Assembly (NCBI GenBank): GCA_004173515.1
Contig: SECN01000031.1
Coordinates: 1-32,534, forward strand
Direction of reading: 5' to 3'
From: Myxococcaceae bacterium
GTDB lineage: Bacteria; Myxococcota; Myxococcia; Myxococcales; Myxococcaceae
DNA: 32,534 bases
Position 1 is the stretch's first letter; each line of letters begins with the position of its first letter. The position numbers were made by a program, and so were the translations under genes. Below, in pieces: positions 15,445-23,794 of the stretch. The notes beneath the pieces were generated by a model. That model made no database searches and was not told the origin of the DNA. It worked only from the letters and a program-made list of their open reading frames with translations.

Positions 15445-15878
15445 CCCGGGCCGCGTGCCGACTGGCAGGGCCTCGTAAAGTCGCGGCGGATGCGGAGAAG
15501 GGCCTTACGCCCACCCCGCGCCACCTTCATGTTCCGCGTCCGCCCCGCGTCCCGTTCTCCGGGCCCCGCGCTCGACGTCCGCCTCCTTCAAAACCACTTC
15601 CCGTCAGCGGCGATTCCTGCCCCGCCTGATCCGACGCCCACCACGGTGGGCACGCCGCTCGCTGCTGGCAACGTCTGCCGCGCCATTACCACAGACTTCC
15701 CAGCAATCTCCACGAAAAACGAGCTATTCCCATCTATAACCAAAACACACAAGGTGTGCCCCCTGCCGGGAGCGCCTCCCCCTCCATACGAACGCGCCCG
15801 CCCCCAATTGCTTGAGGACGGGCTCGGATTATCCGGATCGGTCTGACATTTCCCGGCCCTGGAGGGCGGGTTCCAGCC
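15445..15878 (-). other. Gene-free stretch, possible minus-strand small RNA
   Basis: Together with 15218-15397 this is the longest stretch without a supportable gene (about 660 nt). Codon-position composition does not favour any frame. The part at 15690-15760 is noticeably AT-richer than its surroundings and on the minus strand contains TATAGAT preceded by T/G-rich sequence, which could be a promoter; the -35 spacing is not good. A transcript from there would run about 300 nt to the intrinsic terminator at 15398-15444. Alternatively the terminator simply ends the polysaccharide operon after a long 3' UTR. A weak hairpin with one bulge (15850-15870) lies just after the glycosyltransferase stop. 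I cannot match this region to a known RNA family. Confidence 0.3.
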
Positions 15879-17027
15879 TCAGGGAAGCTGTGCGACCTGG
15901 CGGTACAGGGCGTCGTGCTGGCGCACCATCTTCTCCAGGGACAGCTCGCGGGCGACGAAGCCCCGGGCCGCCTTGCCCATCTTCTTCGCCTCCTCCGGGT
16001 TCGCCAGCAGCCGCCGGAAGGCCTGGGCGAGCTGGGCGGGCCGCTCCGGGTCCACCAGCAGCCCCCGCTCGCCATCCACGATGAGGTCCGGATTGCCGCC
16101 CACCCGCGTGACGACCATGGGCAGCCCCGCGGCCATGCCCTCCATCACCGCGTTGGACATGCCCTCCGCCGTGGAGCACAGGACGCCGAAGGTGGCCCGG
16201 CCATAGAGCGCCGGCACGTCCGTGCGGTGTCGCAGGAAGTGCACCCCGTCCGCCACGCCCAGCTCCTGCGCCATCTTCTCCAGCCCCGGCCGGCGCGGGC
16301 CGTCTCCCACGAACCAGGCGTTCAGCCGGGTGCCTTCATGACGCAGCATGGCAAGCGCGAGGAGCAGGTCCTCCTGGCGCTTCACCGGGTGGCTCATGTT
16401 GGCCACGTGCACCACCGTGGGGATGCCGTGCGTTTCGGGCAGCGGATCCTTGAGGCCCTCCTTCGCCCTCGCGTCGAAGCGGATGAGGTCCAGGCCGTTG
16501 TGGATGACGGAGACGCGGCTTCGGGGCAGCCCCTCCTCCTCCACGAGCAGCGTGCGGATGGCCTCCGCGTTGGCGATGACGTGATCCGCCATGCGCGTCA
16601 CCTGCGCGTGCAGCAGGCGGCGGGCCTTGCCCTGCCAGTGGGACAGGTCCAACCGGCCGACGATGACCTTCGCGCCCGCCAGCTTCGCCGCCGGCACCGC
16701 GATGATGCTGGAGTAGAAGTCGTGCACGTGCACCAGGTGCACGCGGTGCTTCTTCAGCCAGCGCGACAGCCGGTAGATTTGAACGAGCGTGTTGGGCTGC
16801 GCGAGCGTCCCCTTGAGGGAGAACACCTCGGGCGCATGGCCCAGCTTCCACACCGAGCCGATGAGCGGCCCGGCGTCCTCCAGCACCGACACCTGCAACC
16901 GGTAGCTGGACGGCAAGCCGCGCAGCAACTCCAGCACCTGCACTTCGGTGCCACCAATGTGGAACGACCGGGTGAACTGCACCAGTCGGAGGGGCTCCCG
17001 CCCCATCCGTGCTTCCTCACGCCGCAT
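15879..17027 (-). CDS. GT4-family glycosyltransferase
   Basis: 382 residues, a GT-B-fold retaining glycosyltransferase. The N-terminal domain starts LVQFTRSFHIGGTEVQVLEL (glycine-rich acceptor loop), then VHLVHVHDFYSS. The donor domain has NGLDLIRF, VVHVANMSHPVKRQEDLL, AWFVGDGPRRPGLE and the EX7E motif EGMSNAVME, followed by GLPMVVTRVGGNPDLI and ERGLLV. The ATG at 17027 has GGGAGGGG seven bases upstream and overlaps the stop of the Wzy-like gene by 11 nt, which suggests translational coupling; a second in-frame ATG at 17006, also with GAGGA upstream, is possible. Together with the Wzy-like gene it probably builds a surface polysaccharide; sugar and acceptor are unknown. Confidence 0.93.
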   Translation of the reverse strand: MRREEARMGREPLRLVQFTRSFHIGGTEVQVLELLRGLPSSYRLQVSVLEDAGPLIGSVWKLGHAPEVFSLKGTLAQPNTLVQIYRLSRWLKKHRVHLVHVHDFYSSIIAVPAAKLAGAKVIVGRLDLSHWQGKARRLLHAQVTRMADHVIANAEAIRTLLVEEEGLPRSRVSVIHNGLDLIRFDARAKEGLKDPLPETHGIPTVVHVANMSHPVKRQEDLLLALAMLRHEGTRLNAWFVGDGPRRPGLEKMAQELGVADGVHFLRHRTDVPALYGRATFGVLCSTAEGMSNAVMEGMAAGLPMVVTRVGGNPDLIVDGERGLLVDPERPAQLAQAFRRLLANPEEAKKMGKAARGFVARELSLEKMVRQHDALYRQVAQLP

Positions 17028-18300
17028 GCCCAGACCCCTCCCACGTGGCCGCCGGCGTCTGATTCAGGGCCGGCTGCCTCCCCACCGCCAGGGCTCTCTC
17101 CCGTGCCTGCGCGATGCGGTGCGCGCTCGCGGCCAGGCCGAAGAGCACGTAGCAATGCGCGGACAGGATGTAGCCCGAGAACAAGTCACAGATGAGGTAG
17201 CCCGCCACCGACGCGAACAGCGCTCGCGCGAGCCACCCCATCTCCGTATCCGATGACGCCGCCGCCGCGCCGCCCACCGAGCCTCCCGCGAACACCAGGA
17301 AGAAGAGCAGGCCGATCCAGCCCAGCTCGCCGATGACGTCGAGGAAGATGTTGTGCGCCACGTAGGCGCGGTGCGCCTCCGGCGGCGCGTACTCGAACCA
17401 CGCGTAGCGGAAGCCGCCCGCGCCCACGCCCAAGAGCGGCTTGTCCAGGCTGATGCGGCTGGCCACCTGCCACGCGTACACGCGGCCCATGGCGGAAGCG
17501 TCCTCGTGGAACGTCGCCACCGTCTCGTTGCGCTGCCAGAAGCTCTTGGGCGCGAACACCACCAGGCCCAGCACGAAGATGGAGCCCAGCACGATGGCCT
17601 GCATGCGGCGCTTCTCGCGGATGGCCCACAGCGCCATCGCCACCGACAGGCCGATGAAGCCACCGCGGGAGTGCGACAGCACGATGGCCACCACCGACAG
17701 CACCGCGGCCACGCCGCAGAGGGCGCGGAAGAACCACGGGGTGCTCTTGCGCGCGAGGAACGCCACCGCGAGCGGCACCACGACGACCATGTTCATGGCC
17801 ATGTGGTTGGGGTCCGCGTACACGCCGACCCAGCGCGAGCGGAAGCCCTCCACCATGTTCTCACCGACGATGTACCAGTTGATGACGCCAATGGACGTCA
17901 CGATGGCGCCCACCACCATGGCCGCGCACATCGCCGCCAGCCGCTTGGGCGTGGTGATGACGTTCACGAGCGTCAGGTAGATGGCCGTGAGCTTCAAGAG
18001 TTCCACGCCCTGGAAGCGCGTCACGTCCGGATTGACGGACCACGCCACCGAGCAGAACGCCAGCGACGAGAACGCCAGCAGCGCGATGCCCCGCGCGCCG
18101 TCGAAATAGAGCGGCTCCGCCTTGCCCAGCCGCCGCAGCACCATCAGCCCGGCCGCGAGGCCCGACGTCAAGAGCGCCAGCCGCAGCGGCGCCAGCGCGG
18201 GGATCCACTCACCCGGCACCGCGTACATCACCGCCGCGAACCCCACGAGCAGGAAGAAAGCCAGCACGTCCCGACGCTGTCCCTGTGTGCCCGGTCCCAT
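17017..18300 (-). CDS. O-antigen ligase / Wzy polymerase-family membrane protein
   Basis: About 427 residues with roughly ten to twelve hydrophobic segments (for example VLAFFLLVGFAAVMYAVPG, AALLSVVAIV-like segment, AIVLGSIFVLGLVVFAP). The Wzy_C/WaaL hallmarks are present: LSHSRGGFIGL in the middle, and PLLGVGAGGFRYAWFEY followed by AYVAHNIFLDVIGELGWIG, where the large periplasmic loop holds Arg and His residues used in glycan transfer. Members either polymerise repeat units or ligate O-antigen to lipid A core; the sequence alone does not separate these. The ATG at 18300 is chosen (GGGG and GGAG upstream); an in-frame GTG at 18339 would add 13 polar residues. Its stop overlaps the downstream glycosyltransferase. 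Confidence 0.9.
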   Translation of the reverse strand: MGPGTQGQRRDVLAFFLLVGFAAVMYAVPGEWIPALAPLRLALLTSGLAAGLMVLRRLGKAEPLYFDGARGIALLAFSSLAFCSVAWSVNPDVTRFQGVELLKLTAIYLTLVNVITTPKRLAAMCAAMVVGAIVTSIGVINWYIVGENMVEGFRSRWVGVYADPNHMAMNMVVVVPLAVAFLARKSTPWFFRALCGVAAVLSVVAIVLSHSRGGFIGLSVAMALWAIREKRRMQAIVLGSIFVLGLVVFAPKSFWQRNETVATFHEDASAMGRVYAWQVASRISLDKPLLGVGAGGFRYAWFEYAPPEAHRAYVAHNIFLDVIGELGWIGLLFFLVFAGGSVGGAAAASSDTEMGWLARALFASVAGYLICDLFSGYILSAHCYVLFGLAASAHRIAQARERALAVGRQPALNQTPAATWEGSGHAA

Positions 18301-18394
18301 GAACTCCACCCCTTCGCTGTCGGTCGCTCGTCCCGTCACACGCGTGCCCCTGGCCCTCTTGGAAAGCCGATGGCCGGCCGTTCACGCCGCGGGC

Positions 18395-18499
18395 GGCTCG
18401 CGAAGGTGCGAGCCGACCGACGGCGCAAGGCCAGCGGGCAGTGGGCAAAGCAGCGGGCGTGCCAGGGACCGGGGGCGAAGGAAGCCCGTATCTACGGGC
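18395..18499. repeat. Inverted repeats in the wzy / DUF6178 gap
   Basis: The 246-nt gap (18301-18546) holds two perfect inverted repeats: GGCTCGC/GCGAGCC (18395-18401 and 18408-18414) and the 16-nt near-palindrome GCCCGTATCTACGGGC (18484-18499). They could be 3' hairpins of the DUF6178 transcript or binding sites for a regulator of the polysaccharide genes. No gene is seen in the gap. Confidence 0.35.
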
Positions 18500-18546
18500 G
18501 GTTGCGCGATCGCCCCGGACAGACGGGCCGGGCAAGGCTGAAAAAG

Positions 18547-20205
18547 CTACGGGACCGGCGCGCTCTCCATCGGAAGCACCGCGGAGGCGATCAAGTCCAA
18601 CCGCCCCTCGCGAAGCCACGGCGTGCCCAGCTCCGACAGCAGGCGCGTCAGCGTGACGTTCACCACCCGACGCAGCTCCTCACGGGCGGACTGCGGCACC
18701 ACCGGGCCCAGCGCGGCCAGCGCGCGCTCCCCCGCGCTCGGACGCAGGCGGGGGGACTCCGGGGTGCCTTCGAACAGGCGCTGCCCCAGCTCCACCGTGC
18801 GCCCCAGCGGCACGGGCCGCACGTCCACACCCTCCTCCAGCACGGCCATGGCGACGCCCGCCGCCCAGAGCCGCTCCACGCCCAGCACGTCCAGCGACAC
18901 GCCGAAGCGCGCCAGCACGGTGTGCGCGGAAGCCTCCGCGCCGCCCAGCAGCGCGCCCAACGCGGCCACCTGGGCCTCCGCGCGCGACAACAACACCTCC
19001 GAAGCGGCCACCTCGCGCAGCGACCGGAATGGCACGGCCTCCGCGCCCGGCACGCGCAGCGCTCGGCGGGGACGCTTGCGGCGCAGGGCCTCCAGCGCCG
19101 CGGCCTCCTCCGGGAGCACCAGCGGCACGTCGTCCAGCTTCATGAAGTCCTGCTTGAAGAGCCGGTCCGCGCGGTACTTGAGCTGGAGCGTCAGCGTGAA
19201 GCCCACCTGGAAGATGCGGCGCAGGGGCGTGTCGCGCAGCGCGTCCGGCGCGCGCGCCGGGTCCCCGCCCGTCAGGTGCTCCAGGCCCAGCGACAGGTAG
19301 TCGCGCACCCATTCCCCCACGCGGCGCACGGCGTCCAGGTCCCCCGGGTCGCCCAGCTCCGCGACGAGCACCGCGTTGGACACGTCCCGCAGCTCGTCCT
19401 CCGCGTTCATCCGCTCCACGTCGGACAGGTCGCGGAAGGCCGCCTCCACGTAGTCCAGGTGCCCGCCCGTGGCGGTGAGCGCGGGGGCCGCGCTCCCCGT
19501 GGGGCGCGGGGGCACGTCCACGCGGCTGAAGAGCGCCAGGGCCTCCTCCAGCGAGGGGAAGCCCAGGTCGGCCAGACGCGCGCGGCGGAACTGGAACGCG
19601 GTCTCCTCCAGTTCGGAGGGAATCTCCCAGCGCACCGCTTCGAAGAGGCGCACCGATTCGAAGGGGTTCTCCGCGATGAGGTCGTTCACGATGGCGCGCA
19701 TGGCGGACATCTCCACGCCCTCCAGTTTGATCTCCACCAGGTAGCGCCCCTCGGGCGTCTCCACCGCCATGCCCTGGGGGTTGGCGTCCGGGTCCTCCTC
19801 CAGGTCGTACACGGTGGTGAACTCCTTGAGCAGTGTCTCCACCACCTCCAGGTCCACCGCGTGCAGCTTGCGCATGAAGTCTTCGGGTTCGTCCCCGCGC
19901 GCGGCGCGCAGCCACGTCAGCACCGCGTGGGGCTCCACCTTGTCCTTCACCCACCCGCCCAGGTCCACGAAGGTGCGGAACTGCGAGGGGGACGCCATCT
20001 GCACCAGCTCCGTGGCGTCCGCCAGGCCGACTTCCTGGATGGTGACGTACAGGTCCTCCGCGGGCAGCGAGCGCACCAGCGCGGCCGTGTCCTGTGCGTC
20101 GAAGAGGGCCTCCACGCGCTTGCGGGGGGACAGTTGCATCAACCGCTGACGCACCTCGCGGGGAGCGAGGGGCGAAGCACCACCGTTCGTCTTGTTCTGG
20201 GACAC
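18547..20205 (-). CDS. DUF6178-family protein
   Basis: 552 residues, soluble, helical and acidic, with no signal peptide or membrane span. The sequence style (LMQLSPRKRVEALFDAQDTA, LPAEDLYVTIQEVGLADATE, then repeated short helical units) fits the DUF6178 family of deltaproteobacteria, whose function is unknown to me. The start is a GTG at 20205; GGTAGCAC lies just upstream, reminiscent of the short-leader elements seen elsewhere in this window. It follows engB by 39 nt on the same strand, so the two are probably co-transcribed from the cytochrome promoter as well as from their own. I assign no biochemical activity. Confidence 0.8.
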   Translation of the reverse strand: MSQNKTNGGASPLAPREVRQRLMQLSPRKRVEALFDAQDTAALVRSLPAEDLYVTIQEVGLADATELVQMASPSQFRTFVDLGGWVKDKVEPHAVLTWLRAARGDEPEDFMRKLHAVDLEVVETLLKEFTTVYDLEEDPDANPQGMAVETPEGRYLVEIKLEGVEMSAMRAIVNDLIAENPFESVRLFEAVRWEIPSELEETAFQFRRARLADLGFPSLEEALALFSRVDVPPRPTGSAAPALTATGGHLDYVEAAFRDLSDVERMNAEDELRDVSNAVLVAELGDPGDLDAVRRVGEWVRDYLSLGLEHLTGGDPARAPDALRDTPLRRIFQVGFTLTLQLKYRADRLFKQDFMKLDDVPLVLPEEAAALEALRRKRPRRALRVPGAEAVPFRSLREVAASEVLLSRAEAQVAALGALLGGAEASAHTVLARFGVSLDVLGVERLWAAGVAMAVLEEGVDVRPVPLGRTVELGQRLFEGTPESPRLRPSAGERALAALGPVVPQSAREELRRVVNVTLTRLLSELGTPWLREGRLDLIASAVLPMESAPVP

Positions 20206-20244
20206 GCCGGGGGTGCTACCACAGCGTGCCCGGACCCGGGAGGC

Positions 20245-20865
20245 TCAGACGCGGGTGGCCTTGCCGAAGGTGTCCAGCAGCGTGCCCCACACCTCTTCCA
20301 CGCCCAGCTTTTCGGTGGAGGAGAACGGAACCAGCGCCTCGCGGGGCAGCTCCAGTTGCGCGCACAGGGCGTTGAGCCGGGGCTTGCGCTGCGCCTTGGT
20401 CAGCCGGTCGATCTTCGTGGCCACCACGAGGATGCGGCGGTTGTGCTCCTGCAGATAGTCGAGCGTGCGCAGGTCCTCCGGAGACGGCCCCACCTCCGCG
20501 TCGATGATGCTCACCACCACCTCCAGCCGGTGACGGTGCTTCAGGTAGGAGGTGATCATCTCCTGCCACTGGGCCTTGTCCACCTTGCTCGCCTTGGCGA
20601 AGCCGTAGCCGGGCAGGTCCGCCAGCCGCACCGTGTGGCGCTGGCCGTCGCGGTCCAGGTCCACGTCGAAGAAGTTGAGCGTGCGGGTGCGCCCGGGCGT
20701 GTTGGACACGCGCACCAGCTTGCGCCGGTTCGTCAGGGCGTTGATCATGGACGACTTGCCCACGTTGGAGCGGCCGACGAAGGCGACCTCCGCGGTGTGG
20801 TCCGTGGGCAGGCCCTTCAATTCCACGGCGGTGGTGACGAAGCGGGAGTCGAGGATCTTGATCAA
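20245..20865 (-). CDS. engB: Ribosome biogenesis GTPase EngB (YsxC/YihA)
   Basis: A 206-residue TrmE-Era-EngA-type GTPase needed for large ribosomal subunit assembly. G1 is GRSNVGKSS (31-39), G2 lies in NTPGRTRTLNFF (Thr60 region), G3 is DLPGYG, G4 is TKID and G5 is around FSS. The start is a TTG at 20865: it gives LIKILDSRFVTTAVELKGLP, matching the family N terminus and length, and lies 7 nt after the cytochrome stop. Upstream in-frame codons would add an Arg/Pro-rich stretch inside the cytochrome gene. The rare TTG start and close spacing suggest translation coupled to the cytochrome gene, which may limit synthesis. Confidence 0.94.
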   Translation of the reverse strand: MIKILDSRFVTTAVELKGLPTDHTAEVAFVGRSNVGKSSMINALTNRRKLVRVSNTPGRTRTLNFFDVDLDRDGQRHTVRLADLPGYGFAKASKVDKAQWQEMITSYLKHRHRLEVVVSIIDAEVGPSPEDLRTLDYLQEHNRRILVVATKIDRLTKAQRKPRLNALCAQLELPREALVPFSSTEKLGVEEVWGTLLDTFGKATRV

Positions 20866-20872
20866 GAAGAAG

Positions 20873-21385
20873 TCACTTCTTCGCCGTGGCGGGTGCCGGC
20901 GTGGAGGGGGCCGCGTCCGCGCGGGTCTGCTGCTTGCGGGCACGTTCGGCGGACCAGTGGTCGATGGCCTTCAGCGCTTCCTTGAAATCGAACGGGCGCA
21001 GGGAGGGAGAGGAAGCGTCATGGCAGGTGCGGCACTGCTTCTCGGAGGGGTCCACCAGCCCCACCAGCCGCGCCAGCTCCGGGTCCTTCATCACGTAGGA
21101 CGGAGAGTAGTACTGCCCTCCCCCGTGACACGTCTCGCAGGTGACGGCGCTCAGCGTCTGCGCCGCCTGGTCCGGCGCATGGCAGGACAGACAGCGCGCG
21201 TCCTTCTTCTGCGCGTCCGCCAGCGTGTCCGTCGCCCGGGCGTGCTTGGACTTCATCCACGCGTCGTACGCCTCCGGATGACACCCCTTGCAACTGTCGG
21301 GACCCGTGAAGTCCGCAGCCCCGGCAAGACCGCTCGAAGCGGCGAGCAGGAGGGCGGAAAAGACCCGGAAGGCACGAGAACGCAT
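20873..21385 (-). CDS. Tetraheme c-type cytochrome
   Basis: A 170-residue exported electron carrier. Residues 1-23 are a cleavable Sec signal (RVFSALLLAASSGLAGA, cut before ADF). Four CxxCH heme-attachment sites follow: C32-H36 (CKGCH), C65-H69 (CLSCH), C83-H87 (CETCH) and C118-H122 (CRTCH). The DSCKGCHPEAYDAWMKSKHA opening is typical of cytochrome c554/multiheme families, and His48 and others could be distal ligands. The C-terminal ~40 residues are Lys/Ala/Pro-rich without heme sites. It probably acts in the periplasm. The ATG at 21385 is chosen because it starts the signal peptide; the frame is open to 21457 but that would put 24 polar residues before it. It leads the engB-DUF6178 group and is divergent from the periplasmic protein. 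Confidence 0.92.
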   Translation of the reverse strand: MRSRAFRVFSALLLAASSGLAGAADFTGPDSCKGCHPEAYDAWMKSKHARATDTLADAQKKDARCLSCHAPDQAAQTLSAVTCETCHGGGQYYSPSYVMKDPELARLVGLVDPSEKQCRTCHDASSPSLRPFDFKEALKAIDHWSAERARKQQTRADAAPSTPAPATAKK

Positions 21386-21521
21386 GGCTTGAGCACGTAG
21401 CAGAGCCCCCCGGAGGGGGCAAGGCGTCTCATTCGTGATTGAATGCCGGGTGGACACGCGCGTCGCTTCAAGGGAACGGACCTTGAGGCGCGCCTGCCTG
21501 ATCCGCTAGGGAGGAGTCGAG

Positions 21522-22001
21522 ATGCGGACCCCCGTCATTGTCGTCCTTGTTGTCGCAGCCATCGCCGTCTCCCTGCCTGCTTCCGCCAAGCCGTGGCAGG
21601 GCATCGAACCCGGGTCCTCCAAGAAGGAGGACATCGTGAAGAAGTTCGGTGAGCCGTCCCGGACCATGTCCCAGGACGGCAAGGAGATATTGGCCTACTT
21701 CGCCAAGGAGGCCATCAAGGGCACCACCCAGGCGCAGTTCAAGGTGGACCCGGGCACCCAGATGGTGGAGCGCATCGACGTCTTTCCCGCGCCCGTCATC
21801 GAGAAGGACACCATCGAGAACAGCTACGGCCCCGCGTGCCCCGCCGGGGCGGCGCCCGCCACGCCCTGCTACCTGCGCAAGCTCACCGACGACTTCCGCA
21901 CCTACTTCCTCTACGTGAAGCTGGGCGTGGCCATCTTCTTCAACGAGGACGGCAAGACGGTGCAGTCCTTCGTCTTCACCACGCCCAAGGCCGCGAAGTA
22001 A
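21522..22001 (+). CDS. Exported protein, BamE/SmpA-like N-terminal pattern
   Basis: 159 residues with a cleavable signal peptide (1-22, ending ASA). The start of the mature part, IEPGSSKKEDIVKKFGEPSRTM, resembles the helix and G-x-P turn of BamE/SmpA-like domains, after which come beta strands; only two cysteines (GPACPAG and TPCYLR) are present and could form a disulfide. It is probably periplasmic. The start is firm: AGGAG lies a few bases before the ATG. It is 3 nt from coaE, so the two are co-transcribed. The function is unknown and the BamE-like resemblance is an impression, not an established match. Confidence 0.75.
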   Translation: MRTPVIVVLVVAAIAVSLPASAKPWQGIEPGSSKKEDIVKKFGEPSRTMSQDGKEILAYFAKEAIKGTTQAQFKVDPGTQMVERIDVFPAPVIEKDTIENSYGPACPAGAAPATPCYLRKLTDDFRTYFLYVKLGVAIFFNEDGKTVQSFVFTTPKAAK

Positions 22002-22004
22002 CCC

Positions 22005-22601
22005 GTGCATGTCTTCGGCCTGACGGGCGGCATCGCCTCCGGCAAGAGCACGGTGAGCCGGATGCTGCGCGAGCTGGGCGCGCGCGTGCTGGACGCGGAC
22101 GTCATCGCCCGGGAGGTGGTGGAGCCCGGCACGCCCGGCCTCCAGCGCATCTCCGAGCGCTTCCCCGGCGTGGTGGGCCCCGACGGCCGCCTGGACCGGG
22201 TGAAGCTGGGGACGCACATCTTCGCGGACCCCGCCGAGCGCGCCGCCCTCAACGCCATCGTGCACCCCCAGGTGCGCGCCGCGTTCCTGGACAAGCTCCA
22301 GGCGCTGGAGGCCGAAGGCATCACCCACGCCGTGTATGACGTCCCGCTCCTCATCGAGACGGGGCTGCACTCCGCCATGGAGGGCGTGGCCGTGGTGTGG
22401 GTACCCCGGGACGTGCAGAAGGCGCGGCTGATGACGCGCGACGGGCTGGACGCGCAGGCGGCGGAGGCGAGGCTCGCCGCGCAGTTGTCCCTGGACGACA
22501 AGCGCGCGCACGCCACGTGGGTCATCGACAACAGCGGCGCCCCGGAGTCCACCCGCCCGCAGGTGGAGGCGGTGTGGCGGGCGATGCTCGCCCACGGCTG
22601 A
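22005..22601 (+). CDS. coaE: Dephospho-CoA kinase
   Basis: A 198-residue P-loop kinase that phosphorylates the ribose 3'-OH of dephospho-CoA, the last step of coenzyme A synthesis. The Walker A is GGIASGKST (8-16), followed by LDADVIAREVV with the conserved DAD and the substrate-binding segment; VYDVPLLIETGL is the typical core strand and lid region, and the C-terminal VIDNSG motif is present. The GTG at 22005 lies 3 nt after the preceding stop and gives the expected length; there is only weak purine-rich sequence ahead, so translation is probably coupled. It is followed 26 nt later by the SDR gene. Confidence 0.96.
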   Translation: MHVFGLTGGIASGKSTVSRMLRELGARVLDADVIAREVVEPGTPGLQRISERFPGVVGPDGRLDRVKLGTHIFADPAERAALNAIVHPQVRAAFLDKLQALEAEGITHAVYDVPLLIETGLHSAMEGVAVVWVPRDVQKARLMTRDGLDAQAAEARLAAQLSLDDKRAHATWVIDNSGAPESTRPQVEAVWRAMLAHG

Positions 22602-22606
22602 CACCG

Positions 22607-22618
22607 GGCGGGTATGCT
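22607..22618 (+). promoter_or_regulatory. -10-like element before the SDR gene
   Basis: GGCGGGTATGCT lies 9 nt before the ATG at 22628, closely matching the elements at 4403 and 30199. It would give an internal promoter with an almost leaderless mRNA for the SDR gene. Confidence 0.35.
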
Positions 22619-22627
22619 GCGCCGCGA

Positions 22628-23794
22628 ATGAGCGCCACGCCCAGGAAGAGTCCCGCAGGCACCTACTTCATCACCGGCTACCCGGGCTTCATCGGCAAGC
22701 GGCTGGTGGAGCACATCGCGCGCGAGGACCCCAAGGGCCACATCTACGCGCTGGTGCAGCCCAAGGCCTTCAAGGAAGCGCAGGCCCTGGCGGCGAAGGT
22801 GCAGGGCGCGAAGGTGGAGCTGCTCACCGGCGACGCGGTGGACATGCACCTGGGCCTGTCCGGCGAGGAGTACCAGCGCCTGTGCGAGCGGGTGACGGAC
22901 ATCTTCCACCTGGCCGCGGTGTCGCAACTGGGCGTGCCCAAGGAGACCGCGTGGCGGGTGAACGTGGACGGCACGCGCAACCTGCTGGAGCTGGCGCGCG
23001 ACTGCGAGAACCTGTCGCGCTTCAGCCACTTCTCCACCTGCTACGTGTCCGGCGACCGGGTGGGCGTCATCGCCGAGGACGAGCTGGACCGGGGCCAGTC
23101 CTTCCGCAACGCCTACGAGGAGACGAAGTTCCAGGCGGAGCGGCTGGTGCAGCGCGCCTCGGCCACCCTGCCCGTCACCATCTTCCGGCCCTCCAGCGTG
23201 GTGGGCGACTCGCGCACGGGGGAGATCGATCGCTTCGAGGGCCCCTACTACCTGGGCATCCTGCTCGTCACCTCGCCGCTGGTGGTGCCGCTGCCGCTGC
23301 CGGGCAACGGCGTCGCGCCGCTCAACGTCGTGCCGGTGGACTTCGTGGTGGAGGCGGTGTGGCGGCTGTCGCGGGATGAGCGCGCGAAGGGCCGCACCTT
23401 CCACCTGGTGGACCCCAACCCCATGAGCGCGCGGCGCGTGTACGAGCTCATCGCGGAGAAGTCCCACAAGAAGCTGCCGCGCTTCAACCTGTCCGCGCGC
23501 GCCGCGGACGTGATGCTCCGGCTGCCCCTCCTGGAGAAGCTGGCCCGGCCCCAGCGCGCGGCCATCAGCTACGTGAACCACCTGGCCATCTACAACTGCC
23601 ACAACACGCTGGAGCTGCTCGACGGCACCGGCGTGCGCTGCCCTCCGCTGTCCACCTATCTGGATCAGCTCGTCGCCTACGTGCGCGACCAATACAAGCA
23701 GCGCAAGGAGGGCGCGGAGGTGGAGGATCCGCTCGACCACGCGCCCCAGGCCTCCGGCGACGACGCCCGTCCCGAGCCCCGCACGCGCCGCTGA
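22628..23794 (+). CDS. Extended SDR / thioester-reductase-like NAD(P)-dependent reductase
   Basis: A 388-residue extended short-chain dehydrogenase. The nucleotide-binding motif is TGYPGFIG (16-23); the middle has IFHLAAVSQLG and VNVDGTRNLLELA; the catalytic pair is Tyr163 and Lys167 in YEETK, with the preceding Ser/Thr around FSTCYVSG. The overall style (FHLAA...VN..GT, FRPSSVVGD) fits the NAD_binding_4/Male-sterility group, which includes fatty acyl-CoA and carboxylic acid reductase domains, so a lipid or thioester substrate is plausible; a sugar epimerase is the alternative. The C terminus is charged and flexible. There is no signal peptide. The start at 22628 follows coaE by 26 nt and has a -10-like box immediately upstream. 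Confidence 0.9.
   Translation: MSATPRKSPAGTYFITGYPGFIGKRLVEHIAREDPKGHIYALVQPKAFKEAQALAAKVQGAKVELLTGDAVDMHLGLSGEEYQRLCERVTDIFHLAAVSQLGVPKETAWRVNVDGTRNLLELARDCENLSRFSHFSTCYVSGDRVGVIAEDELDRGQSFRNAYEETKFQAERLVQRASATLPVTIFRPSSVVGDSRTGEIDRFEGPYYLGILLVTSPLVVPLPLPGNGVAPLNVVPVDFVVEAVWRLSRDERAKGRTFHLVDPNPMSARRVYELIAEKSHKKLPRFNLSARAADVMLRLPLLEKLARPQRAAISYVNHLAIYNCHNTLELLDGTGVRCPPLSTYLDQLVAYVRDQYKQRKEGAEVEDPLDHAPQASGDDARPEPRTRR

Noticed and set aside
15382..15846. A plus-strand frame in the gene-free stretch
   Set aside because: It runs through the minus-strand terminator, its codon use is not gene-like and the product is Pro/Arg-rich.
15588..15878. A 96-codon open stretch in the same frame beyond the GT4 stop (possible read-through or small gene, minus strand)
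   Set aside because: Only about 55-60% of these codons end in G/C, far below the neighbouring genes; there is no start except an internal ATG giving 32 residues; GT4 proteins normally end where the stop lies. Open frames of this size are common by chance at this GC content.
17353..20985. A 1210-codon plus-strand open frame
   Set aside because: It runs antisense through the Wzy-like, DUF6178 and engB genes, which all have clear family signatures. The translation is His/Arg/Gln-rich noise.
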